Shown here: one piece after another, positions 29,250 through 36,390 of the stretch | Numbering within the stretch: the first letter of the stretch is position 1 | Layout of the letters: each line of letters opens with the position of its first letter | Source of the DNA: Pseudomonas versuta | Lineage (GTDB): Bacteria > Pseudomonadota > Gammaproteobacteria > Pseudomonadales > Pseudomonadaceae | Assembly: GCF_001294575.1 (NCBI RefSeq) | Contig: NZ_CP012676.1 | Span: 3,616,001-3,680,000, forward strand | Length of the DNA: 64,000 nt | Direction of reading: 5' to 3' | Made by a program: the position numbers and the translations under genes | Notes under the pieces: model-generated | What the model saw: the letters and a program-made list of their open reading frames with translations, nothing else | The model's database searches: none | Told to the model about the DNA's origin: nothing

Positions 29250-30650
29250 TCAAGCCTCAGGCAAGACTTTGCCCGGGTTCATCAGCGCAAAAGGGTCCAG
29301 AGCCTGTTTGACCAGACGCATCACACCGACTGCCGCACCGTGCTCCAGGTCCATGTACTTGATCTTCCCCGAACCAATGCCGTGTTCCCCGGTGCACGTG
29401 CCCTCCAATGCAATGGCGCGCTCCACCACACGCTCATTGAGCGCTTCGGCCTCGGCCATTTCTGCCTCGTTATCCGGATCGACCACCAGCGCCAGGTGGA
29501 AGTTGCCATCGCCCACATGCCCCACCACTCCCACGAAAAAAGAAAGCCTGGCGACATCTTCGGCGGTTTCGGTAATGCATTGGGTCAGCGCCGAGATCGG
29601 TACACATACGTCTGTACTCCAGATCCGCGCATTAGGGCGCATGGATTGCATCGCATAGTGCACATTGTGCCGGGCACGCCACAGGCTATTGCGCGCATCG
29701 GCATCCGCTGCTGCCTCAAACCCCAGCGCGCCATTGCTTTGGACAATCTCGCGAGTCAGTTCTACCTGCTCCGCCACACTGGCCGGGGTGCCGGCGAATT
29801 CGAAAAACAGGGTCGGGGTTTCGGCCAGCGCCATCTTCGAAAAGCGGTTGACCGCCTGCACCGTGCGCGCATCCAGCAGCTCAACGCGCGACACCGGGAT
29901 ACCGTACTGAATGATGGAGACCACCGAGCTCACCGCCGCTGCGATCGTGGGGAAGGTACAGACTGCCGCCGAAGTCGTTTCCGGAATGCCGTAAAGGCGC
30001 AGAGTGACTTCAGTGATGATCCCCAGCGTACCTTCTGAACCGACAAACAAGCGGGTGAGGTCGTAGCCTGCCGCAGACTTGCGCGCGCGGCCGCCGGTCT
30101 TGATCACCCGGCCATCGGCGAGCACTACGGTGAGGTTCAATACGTTCTCGCGCATAGTGCCGTAGCGCACGGCATTGGTCCCTGATGCGCGGGTTGCCGC
30201 CATGCCGCCCAGGGTGCTTTCACCTCCGGGGTCGACCGGAAAGAACAGCCCGGTGGTGCGCAGTTCAGCATTGAGCTGCATGCGCGTGACGCCCGCTTCG
30301 ACGGTCACATCCAGATCATCAGGGCGCACGGTAATGATTCGCTGCATGCGGCTCAGGTCTATGCAAACCCCGCCCCGGGTGGCGCCCACATGCCCTTCCA
30401 GAGAAGTACCGCCTCCAAAGGCGATGATCGGCACCCGCTGTGCGGCACAAAGCTTGACGATGGCCGCGACCTCGGCAGTGGTCTGGGCATAACACACCGC
30501 GTCCGGCGCCAAGGTCGGGTGGTAAGACTCACCACGGCCGTGTTGCTCGCACTCGGCACGGCTGGTGCTTAAACGCTCACCGAGCAGCTCGCGCAAGGCA
30601 TCGAGCAAGGTGGGCAAAGAAGATGACTGAAGCGCTTGGGAAGTAGCCAT
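29250..30650 (-). CDS. FAD-linked oxidase, D-lactate/glycolate dehydrogenase (GlcD/LDHD) type
   Basis: A 466-residue flavoprotein oxidizing a 2-hydroxy acid, most like cytochrome-type D-lactate dehydrogenase. The FAD-binding-4 domain (~40-230) holds FGGGTSLEGHVG, DPGGESTLGGMAATRASG and LFVGSEGTLGIITEVTLRLYG; the C-terminal oxidase domain has GHVGDGNFHLALVVD and CTGEHGIGSGK. ATG 30650 (with TGGAC upstream) or 30662 may be the start. It is divergent from a GntR gene, with an overlapping operator-promoter region between, so the regulator probably controls it in response to the acid. The exact substrate is not decided by sequence. Confidence 0.85.
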   Translation of the reverse strand: MATSQALQSSSLPTLLDALRELLGERLSTSRAECEQHGRGESYHPTLAPDAVCYAQTTAEVAAIVKLCAAQRVPIIAFGGGTSLEGHVGATRGGVCIDLSRMQRIITVRPDDLDVTVEAGVTRMQLNAELRTTGLFFPVDPGGESTLGGMAATRASGTNAVRYGTMRENVLNLTVVLADGRVIKTGGRARKSAAGYDLTRLFVGSEGTLGIITEVTLRLYGIPETTSAAVCTFPTIAAAVSSVVSIIQYGIPVSRVELLDARTVQAVNRFSKMALAETPTLFFEFAGTPASVAEQVELTREIVQSNGALGFEAAADADARNSLWRARHNVHYAMQSMRPNARIWSTDVCVPISALTQCITETAEDVARLSFFVGVVGHVGDGNFHLALVVDPDNEAEMAEAEALNERVVERAIALEGTCTGEHGIGSGKIKYMDLEHGAAVGVMRLVKQALDPFALMNPGKVLPEA

Positions 30651-30680
30651 TGAAACGTCCATATTATTGTTGGGGGGACG

Positions 30681-30709
30681 TATCTAAGGTACAACAACTA
30701 GTATACAAG
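30681..30709 (-). promoter_or_regulatory. Promoter and GntR-type operator of the dehydrogenase gene
   Basis: On the minus strand TTGTAT (30708-30703) and TAGATA (30686-30681) are 16 bp apart. The same stretch holds two related words, TTGTATAC and TTGTTGTAC, in tandem. TTGTATAC resembles half-sites bound by FCD-class GntR proteins. Placing an operator over -35 to -10 fits repression by the divergent regulator. Confidence 0.5.
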
Positions 30710-30787
30710 TTTAAAGCTGATGTTCCGTTATCATGATGCCCCCACAGCCTTGAGCCATGGCTCGGCGAAAAAAACTGCGTAGATCCG

Positions 30788-31504
30788 ATGAGCAAATCCG
30801 TAGAAAAATCCCTCGCCGTGCGTCTGGCCAATGAGATCCGTGAAGCCATTGTCTCGGCGCGTTTCGACCTGGGCGAGGCGCTGTCCGAAGAAAGTCTGGC
30901 CGCCGCCTTTGAGGTCAGCCGCACGCCGGTCCGTGAAGCTCTGGCACTCTTGCAGACCGAGGGGCTGGTGAACGTGGTGGCCAAATCCGGCAGCTACGTA
31001 TTCAGTCCAACCGAAGACGACATTGTCGAGCTCTGCGAGCACCGTGTGACCCTGGAAGTCGAAGCCTCACGTCGTGCGCTTGAGCGTAACCCCGAGGCCA
31101 CCCTGCAGGCACTGCGCGATGCACTGACGCAGATGATCAGGGCGCTGGAGCAGGATGACAGGCTGGCCTACGGCGCTGCCGACACCGAGTTCCACTTGAG
31201 TTTTTTCAAGTTCAGCGCCAACCGTTATCTGGTGGATGCCTACGAACGTAACCTGGGCCGTGTTGCGGCCTTGCGCACGCATCTGGCCCGGCGCGCCCGG
31301 CATGAGCCGGACCGTTCATTCAACGATCACCGACAGATGATCGAGCTCGCTGAGGCGGGTAAGCATGGCGCGCTGGCGACACTGCTCAGCCGCCATATCC
31401 TGCGAACCCGCGAGAGCTACATTGCCACCCTGCGAGAGCGCCAGGAGCTGCTGGGCCCTAACAGTGACCGGGTGGAAAGAATCCGTCGCAAGCTGCGTTT
31501 GTAG
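30788..31504 (+). CDS. GntR family transcriptional regulator (FCD domain)
   Basis: A 238-residue regulator. The winged helix-turn-helix is at ~10-75 (LANEIREAIVSARFDLGEALSEESLAAAFEVSRTPVREALALLQTEGLV), then a helical FCD ligand domain (~85-220) with metal-site-like D/H residues (DTEFHLSFF, DHRQMIELA, SRHI). FadR/LldR-type proteins of this class respond to carboxylic acids. It is divergent from the 2-hydroxy-acid dehydrogenase gene, its likely target. Confidence 0.9.
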   Translation: MSKSVEKSLAVRLANEIREAIVSARFDLGEALSEESLAAAFEVSRTPVREALALLQTEGLVNVVAKSGSYVFSPTEDDIVELCEHRVTLEVEASRRALERNPEATLQALRDALTQMIRALEQDDRLAYGAADTEFHLSFFKFSANRYLVDAYERNLGRVAALRTHLARRARHEPDRSFNDHRQMIELAEAGKHGALATLLSRHILRTRESYIATLRERQELLGPNSDRVERIRRKLRL

Positions 31505-31505
31505 C

Positions 31506-31524
31506 GAGCGGGCCGCACCCGCTC
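31506..31524. terminator. Hairpin between convergent gntR and hybrid-kinase genes
   Basis: GAGCGGG (31506-31512), loop CCGCA, CCCGCTC (31518-31524). No T-run is present. Confidence 0.5.
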
Positions 31525-31537
31525 TCAACCTGAATCG

Positions 31538-34500
31538 CTAACCGCCGGGGTACAGCTCCCCTTCAACCATCCTCGCCACCACGCCGTGCAAGCGTTTAAG
31601 CAATGCCTTGATCGCCACAGCTGACTCAGGGTTCAAGGACTCACGCAGCAAGGCGATTTCACACTCATTGCATGCCACCGCCAGGTTGACCGCGCAGACC
31701 GTGGCAAATGAACCATTCATTCGATGCACATAACTGACCAGCTTCGATGTATCGCCTTGCTGCAGCGCCAACCCAGCCTGGGCCAGGTCCTCCTGCATGG
31801 TGCTGATAAACAGGCGATGCATGGCCGGCGAAAGCGTAATCCAGCCTTCAAGGTCGTCTGTGTGTTCAGCCCTGGCGGCGGATTCCAGCCCGGACGCAGG
31901 GGCCTGCGTTGCCTGCGGGCAATAAGCACACAAGGTCTGGCGCAAGGTGCTCAGGCTCAAGGGTTTGACCAGCCACGCATTCATCCCGACTTCCAGACAG
32001 TGCTCACCCTCCTCACGCATGGCATTGGCGGTCACACCGATAATCGGTACAGCCGGATCAAGCTCACGCAAGTGCCGGGTCAACTGATAACCATCGAGCC
32101 TGGGCATGTTCACATCGGTAATCACCAGATCGAACGAGCCCTCGCTCCAGCGCAACAAGGCTTGCTCGCCATCCTCTGCCAATGTCACTCGAACACCCAG
32201 AGCCTCAAGCTGTTCCTTGAGGATCTCGCGGTTGACCGGATTGTCCTCGGCCACCAACACCTTCAACTCCAGACTTGCCTGCGGCTGCGGCACATTGGCA
32301 CTCAGCTGCGGTGCAGTTCCCTGCGCCACCTGCATCAAGGTTCGGGCAATCGCCCGGATGTCATACGCATTGACCTCCCATCCCCGAGCTGTCCTTTGCG
32401 CCTGGCTGCGGCCCGACTCAGTCGCAATGACGCGCTCACCCGGGCCTTGCTGCGATTGCCCGGAACCCGCAACGATGTCCAGCAGGATCGCATCCCGGTC
32501 TTCAACTTCCGAGACCGGCAATAGCTGCGCCCGCGCCCCCCAGGTGCTCAACCAGTCAACCAGGCTCTGGCCGATATCCTTGAGCGGCGCACGGACATGG
32601 ATATTCAGATTGCGCAGATCGATGTCTGCACTGTTGACCAGCGCGCCGGCAATCACGGGCAGAGACATTTGTAATGAGAAGCTGCTGCCAAGCCCCGGCT
32701 CACTGACCACCCGCAAATTGGCGCCCATCATTTCACTCAACCGCGAGCAAATGGACAAACCCAGCCCTGCCCCGCCTGCCCGCTCGCTGCCACCGACCTG
32801 GGAAAAAGTCTTGAACAGACGGGTCAGTTGCTGCTCGCTGATTCCGATACCGGTATCAGACACTTGCCACTGCAGCGACACATGGTCCGGTTCAATGCCG
32901 ATCACTTTGAGCCTGAGAACAACCCGGCCTGAATCGGTGAACTTGATCGCGTTACTCAGCAAGTTATTAATGATTTGCCGGATGCGCACTGCATCCCCGC
33001 ATACCAGTGGCGGCAAGTTCGCGTCCGCACAGGCAAACAGCTTCAACCCTTTATTGCTCGCTGCCGCCGAGTAACTGCGTACGCAATCTTCAAATAAATC
33101 CAGAGGGCAAAAGGGTTGGGCTTGCACCGCCATTTGCCCGGACTCGATCTTGGAGACGTCCAGTACATCGCTGATCAACTGAAACAGCACAGCGGATGAA
33201 CGCTGAATGGTTTTCAGGTACTCGTGCTGGCGCTCATTCAGGGGCGTGAGTTCCAGCAACTCAAGATTGCCCAGCACCCCGTACAGAGGGGTACGGATTT
33301 CATGGCTCATGGTGGCCAGAAACAGGGTCTTGGCCTTGCTGGCTTCATCGGCAGCGAGCCTTGCCTGCTCCATCAGGTTGGCGTCATCCACATGCCGGGT
33401 GATGTCGTTGAAACCGCACAGCACCACGTTTTTGCCCTTGTAACGAGTGGATGCAATACAGGCCTGAAGGTAGCGCCCTGCCACTTCAATCTGCACTTCA
33501 CTCAGCTCGCGCTCAGCGTAATCACGCTTCAATAATGCGATCAGCTCTGGCGTGCCCTGCCACTGCTGAGCCCGCTGGTTCTCCAGCAATATGACCCCGG
33601 TTGCGCGCTCTACCACGCACAGACCAACGGGAGCGCTATCGAGCATGACCCTATTGAACTCTTCACTTTCAGCCAGGGACTGGCTGGAGCGCTGAGCAGG
33701 CTCGATGATCCGCACCCGATACCAGCGGTTGACGCGCCAGCCAATCAGGACGAAGAACACAAACAAGCCGGCCGCGCCCATCAAGGGCCATTTCGCATAG
33801 CCAAAGAAGTTCTGATACGTGATGGCGTACAGACCGATCCAGGGGTCGGCCCCGCCCGAAGTCAATTTGAAGCGCAGACCGTCTCGGGTAAAACTCAGCC
33901 CCGGCGCCAGCTCCTCGACATCCTGAACGTCGCCCAACAGCACGTCGCCAGCAGGGGAAATGAGGGTCAGGCGACTGTTGGTGGGGCGCATCAACAAGCG
34001 TTCAAGGTCACTCACATCGCTGACATCGAGCAGGGCGCTGAGAATCACCGAGCTCCCCTCATTAGCCGCCTGCATAAAGCGATCGGGAAGATCGACATTG
34101 ATAGCGCCCACTATGTATTTGCGCTTTTGAATGAGCTCGAGCGGAGCTTTCATCCACAACACTTGATCACTGCTGAGCACATGACGCCGGGGCAAAAACG
34201 CGTCGTACAAACGCTTGGTCACATCAAAGAAATTGTTCTTGAGCAACAGCGGGTACTGGCGGGTGCCATCAATACCGGGGACGGCAATGGAGAATTGGGC
34301 GGTGGGTGAAAAAACAAACACTTGCGGTGCCGGATAATAAGAGTCGGACCAGTAAGCCGTGAACAGATCGGTCAACTGCACGCCAAACGAATAGACGCCC
34401 TGCATTTCATCCAGGCTGAACTTGTCGCGCTGACTGACGGTAAACGGCAGTGATTTGGCCGTGTCCCGGTTTTGAAATAAAACTTCATCGCCCTGACGCA

Positions 34501-34786
34501 TCAACTCAATGTGCGAGCGCGGCTTGTTGTCCATCGAAAAGTTGCCACTGGCGTGGTCATAACCCTCAGCACCAACGCGTAAAAAGTCTTCGTGCTCATG
34601 AATACTTTCAATCAATCGTGCGAAGTGAAATTCCGTCTTTTCGCGCTCCTCCATCAACAAACGGTTAACTGCCCAATAACTCATGCTCACCAACAACAGG
34701 GCAAGTCCGGTCAGCAGGAGCAACAGCTTGTTCAATCGCAGAGAACTCAGTGCCAGTGCACCGAGACGTACCTTTGCTTGCTTCAT
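31538..34786 (-). CDS. Hybrid sensor histidine kinase with HPt domain (RcsC-like)
   Basis: A 1082-residue inner-membrane kinase. It has TM1 at ~20-42, a periplasmic sensor of ~290 residues, TM2 at ~336-356, a PAS-like segment (~370-470), a HisKA domain with H495 in MSHEIRTP, HATPase (NAIKFTDSG, GAGLGLSIC), a pseudo-receiver-like linker, a receiver with D891 in ITDVNMP, and a C-terminal HPt with H1021 in YVHRMNG. This complete H-D-H relay resembles the RcsC kinase of the P. aeruginosa PA14 cupD island. It is divergent from the fimbrial operon. As the only HPt in the locus, it may serve both kinases and all three response regulators. Confidence 0.9.
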   Translation of the reverse strand: MKQAKVRLGALALSSLRLNKLLLLLTGLALLLVSMSYWAVNRLLMEEREKTEFHFARLIESIHEHEDFLRVGAEGYDHASGNFSMDNKPRSHIELMRQGDEVLFQNRDTAKSLPFTVSQRDKFSLDEMQGVYSFGVQLTDLFTAYWSDSYYPAPQVFVFSPTAQFSIAVPGIDGTRQYPLLLKNNFFDVTKRLYDAFLPRRHVLSSDQVLWMKAPLELIQKRKYIVGAINVDLPDRFMQAANEGSSVILSALLDVSDVSDLERLLMRPTNSRLTLISPAGDVLLGDVQDVEELAPGLSFTRDGLRFKLTSGGADPWIGLYAITYQNFFGYAKWPLMGAAGLFVFFVLIGWRVNRWYRVRIIEPAQRSSQSLAESEEFNRVMLDSAPVGLCVVERATGVILLENQRAQQWQGTPELIALLKRDYAERELSEVQIEVAGRYLQACIASTRYKGKNVVLCGFNDITRHVDDANLMEQARLAADEASKAKTLFLATMSHEIRTPLYGVLGNLELLELTPLNERQHEYLKTIQRSSAVLFQLISDVLDVSKIESGQMAVQAQPFCPLDLFEDCVRSYSAAASNKGLKLFACADANLPPLVCGDAVRIRQIINNLLSNAIKFTDSGRVVLRLKVIGIEPDHVSLQWQVSDTGIGISEQQLTRLFKTFSQVGGSERAGGAGLGLSICSRLSEMMGANLRVVSEPGLGSSFSLQMSLPVIAGALVNSADIDLRNLNIHVRAPLKDIGQSLVDWLSTWGARAQLLPVSEVEDRDAILLDIVAGSGQSQQGPGERVIATESGRSQAQRTARGWEVNAYDIRAIARTLMQVAQGTAPQLSANVPQPQASLELKVLVAEDNPVNREILKEQLEALGVRVTLAEDGEQALLRWSEGSFDLVITDVNMPRLDGYQLTRHLRELDPAVPIIGVTANAMREEGEHCLEVGMNAWLVKPLSLSTLRQTLCAYCPQATQAPASGLESAARAEHTDDLEGWITLSPAMHRLFISTMQEDLAQAGLALQQGDTSKLVSYVHRMNGSFATVCAVNLAVACNECEIALLRESLNPESAVAIKALLKRLHGVVARMVEGELYPGG

Positions 34787-34930
34787 TATTCAGCGCCGTC
34801 ATTTAGCTGGGTGGAGCCTGGCAAGCCCACTACCTGCCAAGGTATCTACGCACTTTTAAAGCTCTTTGCGCCCCTGGATCAATCTTGAAGCGACGAACAA
34901 GAATCGTCTGATGGGGTTCCTCCACGTTCA

Positions 34931-34947
34931 GTTGCATCCTGTGCAAC
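34931..34947. promoter_or_regulatory. Palindrome upstream of the fimbrial operon
   Basis: GTTGCA (34931-34936), five bases, TGCAAC (34942-34947). It lies in the 239-bp spacer between the divergent kinase and fimbrial genes, about 45 bp upstream of the -10-like TAAAAT (34982-34987). The position suits an activator such as an RcsB-like regulator. No clear -35 is present, which also fits activator dependence. Confidence 0.4.
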
Positions 34948-35025
34948 ACCTGCTGCGGCAAGCCGTTAACAGGCGGACACTTAAAATGAATATCACACTT
35001 CATCTGTTTGTAAAGGACGTCTCTC

Positions 35026-35583
35026 ATGTTTCAAAAAATAGGCAAATACACGGCACTTTGTGGTTCTTCGATGCTGATCGTCATGGCAGCGGCGACTGCT
35101 CAAGCGGCTGATGGCCAGGTTGAATTCACTGGTGTCATCAACGACAACCCATGCACCATCAACAGCGAAAGCGTAAAGAAATCCGTTGATATGGGCCAGG
35201 TTCGTATCGCTGACTTCGCCAGCACTGTTGGCTCAACAGCCGGTTCCACTCCGTTCTCCATCTCTCTGGAGAACTGCAGCGGTCCGACCCTGAAAAACGC
35301 CTCCATCAAGTTCAGCGGCCAACAAGCCGTTACTGATGCAACCGTACTGGGCATGACCGGTGAAAACCAGATCACTGGCGTCGGCATTCAGATCAACGAT
35401 GCACGCACCGGCTCCAAACTGGCACTGAACACCGCCAGCTCTGATTACGTACTGCGCCCTCAAGGCAACACCTTCGATTTCACCGCGTCCTATGTACGTC
35501 TGGCTGCAGACACTGACGAAGTGAGCGGTATCGGCACCGGTAAAGTTAACGCCCTGGCCAGCTTCGACGTTACTTACAAGTAA
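35026..35583 (+). CDS. Major fimbrial subunit, chaperone-usher type (CupD1-like)
   Basis: A 185-residue pilin. The signal peptide is cut after ATAQA (~27). The mature domain carries a GVINDNPC motif with C43 and a second cysteine C84 in LENCSGP for the pilin disulfide. It ends with the donor-strand type pattern GKVNALASFDVTYK, with the penultimate tyrosine of fimbrial subunits. AAAGGACG precedes ATG 35026. It is the first gene of the operon and is followed by a long stem-loop, as expected for the subunit needed in greatest amount. Confidence 0.9.
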   Translation: MFQKIGKYTALCGSSMLIVMAAATAQAADGQVEFTGVINDNPCTINSESVKKSVDMGQVRIADFASTVGSTAGSTPFSISLENCSGPTLKNASIKFSGQQAVTDATVLGMTGENQITGVGIQINDARTGSKLALNTASSDYVLRPQGNTFDFTASYVRLAADTDEVSGIGTGKVNALASFDVTYK

Positions 35584-35595
35584 CCAGTGTTTCTA

Positions 35596-35633
35596 AACGA
35601 AAGAGCTCGTGTTTTAGCGCGAGCTCATTCGTT
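35596..35633 (+). promoter_or_regulatory. Long stem-loop after the major pilin gene
   Basis: Fourteen-base arms (35596-35609 and 35620-35633; AACGAAAGAGCTCG and CGAGCTCATTCGTT) pair at 13 of 14 positions around a 10-base loop. No T-run follows and the next gene starts 24 bp later. It is likely a 3' stabiliser or partial terminator that raises pilin mRNA over chaperone and usher mRNA. Confidence 0.65.
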
Positions 35634-35656
35634 ACGTTAAACAGAGGACACCCTTC

Positions 35657-36355
35657 ATGCGTTTTAAAATTGCAGCCTTTTTGACACTGGCAGCAGTCTT
35701 TTGGCTGCCCCAGATTCAAGCGGGCGTCAATGTAGGCTCTACGCGGGTTATTTATCAAAGCAAGGACAAGGAAGCCAACCTTTCACTCTCAAACTCCGGT
35801 GACGACGGCGTACCGTATCTGGTGCAATCCTGGGTCAGCACGTTTGACAAACCGGATGAGAGCGCAGATGAATTCATCATCACCCCGCCACTGTTTCGCC
35901 TGGATGCCAATAGCCAGAACATTTTGCGGGTCATTGCGACCAACGCGCAAAACTTGCCCACCGATAAAGAAAGCCTGTTTTTCCTCAACGTAAAAGCCAT
36001 CCCGGCCCTGAGTGAAGAACAACGTAATCAAAACGTGCTGCAAATTGCACTCAAGACCACAATTAAACTCTTCTATCGCCCTGCCGACCTGAAAGGCACG
36101 CTGGTGCAAGCCGTTGATGGACTTCAATGGCGTGTGGAGGGCGGTAACTTAAGTGTGCATAACCCGTCGGGCTATAACGTTGTTGTCAGTGAACTGCTGA
36201 TTAATAACAGCGCCAGCAAGGACATGCCTGAAGTTATCAAGCCCGGTACTACCGTCACGACCAAAATACCGCTGAAAAACAGCGACGCCCTCGAGTTCAG
36301 TTACATCAATGAGTACGGCAGCACCGTTAAAGCAACACCTGTTATAGCTCGCTGA
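35657..36355 (+). CDS. Periplasmic fimbrial chaperone (PapD/CupD2-like)
   Basis: A 232-residue chaperone with signal peptide 1-22 (cut after QIQA). The first Ig-like domain has GVNVGSTRVIYQSKDKEANLSLSN and the subunit-binding strand TPPLFRLDANSQNILRVI. LFFLNVKAIP is the classical PapD-family signature. It holds pilin subunits by donor-strand complementation and delivers them to the usher. It is the only chaperone gene in the operon. Confidence 0.94.
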   Translation: MRFKIAAFLTLAAVFWLPQIQAGVNVGSTRVIYQSKDKEANLSLSNSGDDGVPYLVQSWVSTFDKPDESADEFIITPPLFRLDANSQNILRVIATNAQNLPTDKESLFFLNVKAIPALSEEQRNQNVLQIALKTTIKLFYRPADLKGTLVQAVDGLQWRVEGGNLSVHNPSGYNVVVSELLINNSASKDMPEVIKPGTTVTTKIPLKNSDALEFSYINEYGSTVKATPVIAR

Positions 36356-36390
36356 ATACTGAACTACACGCCGACTGGAAGAACTATCTC

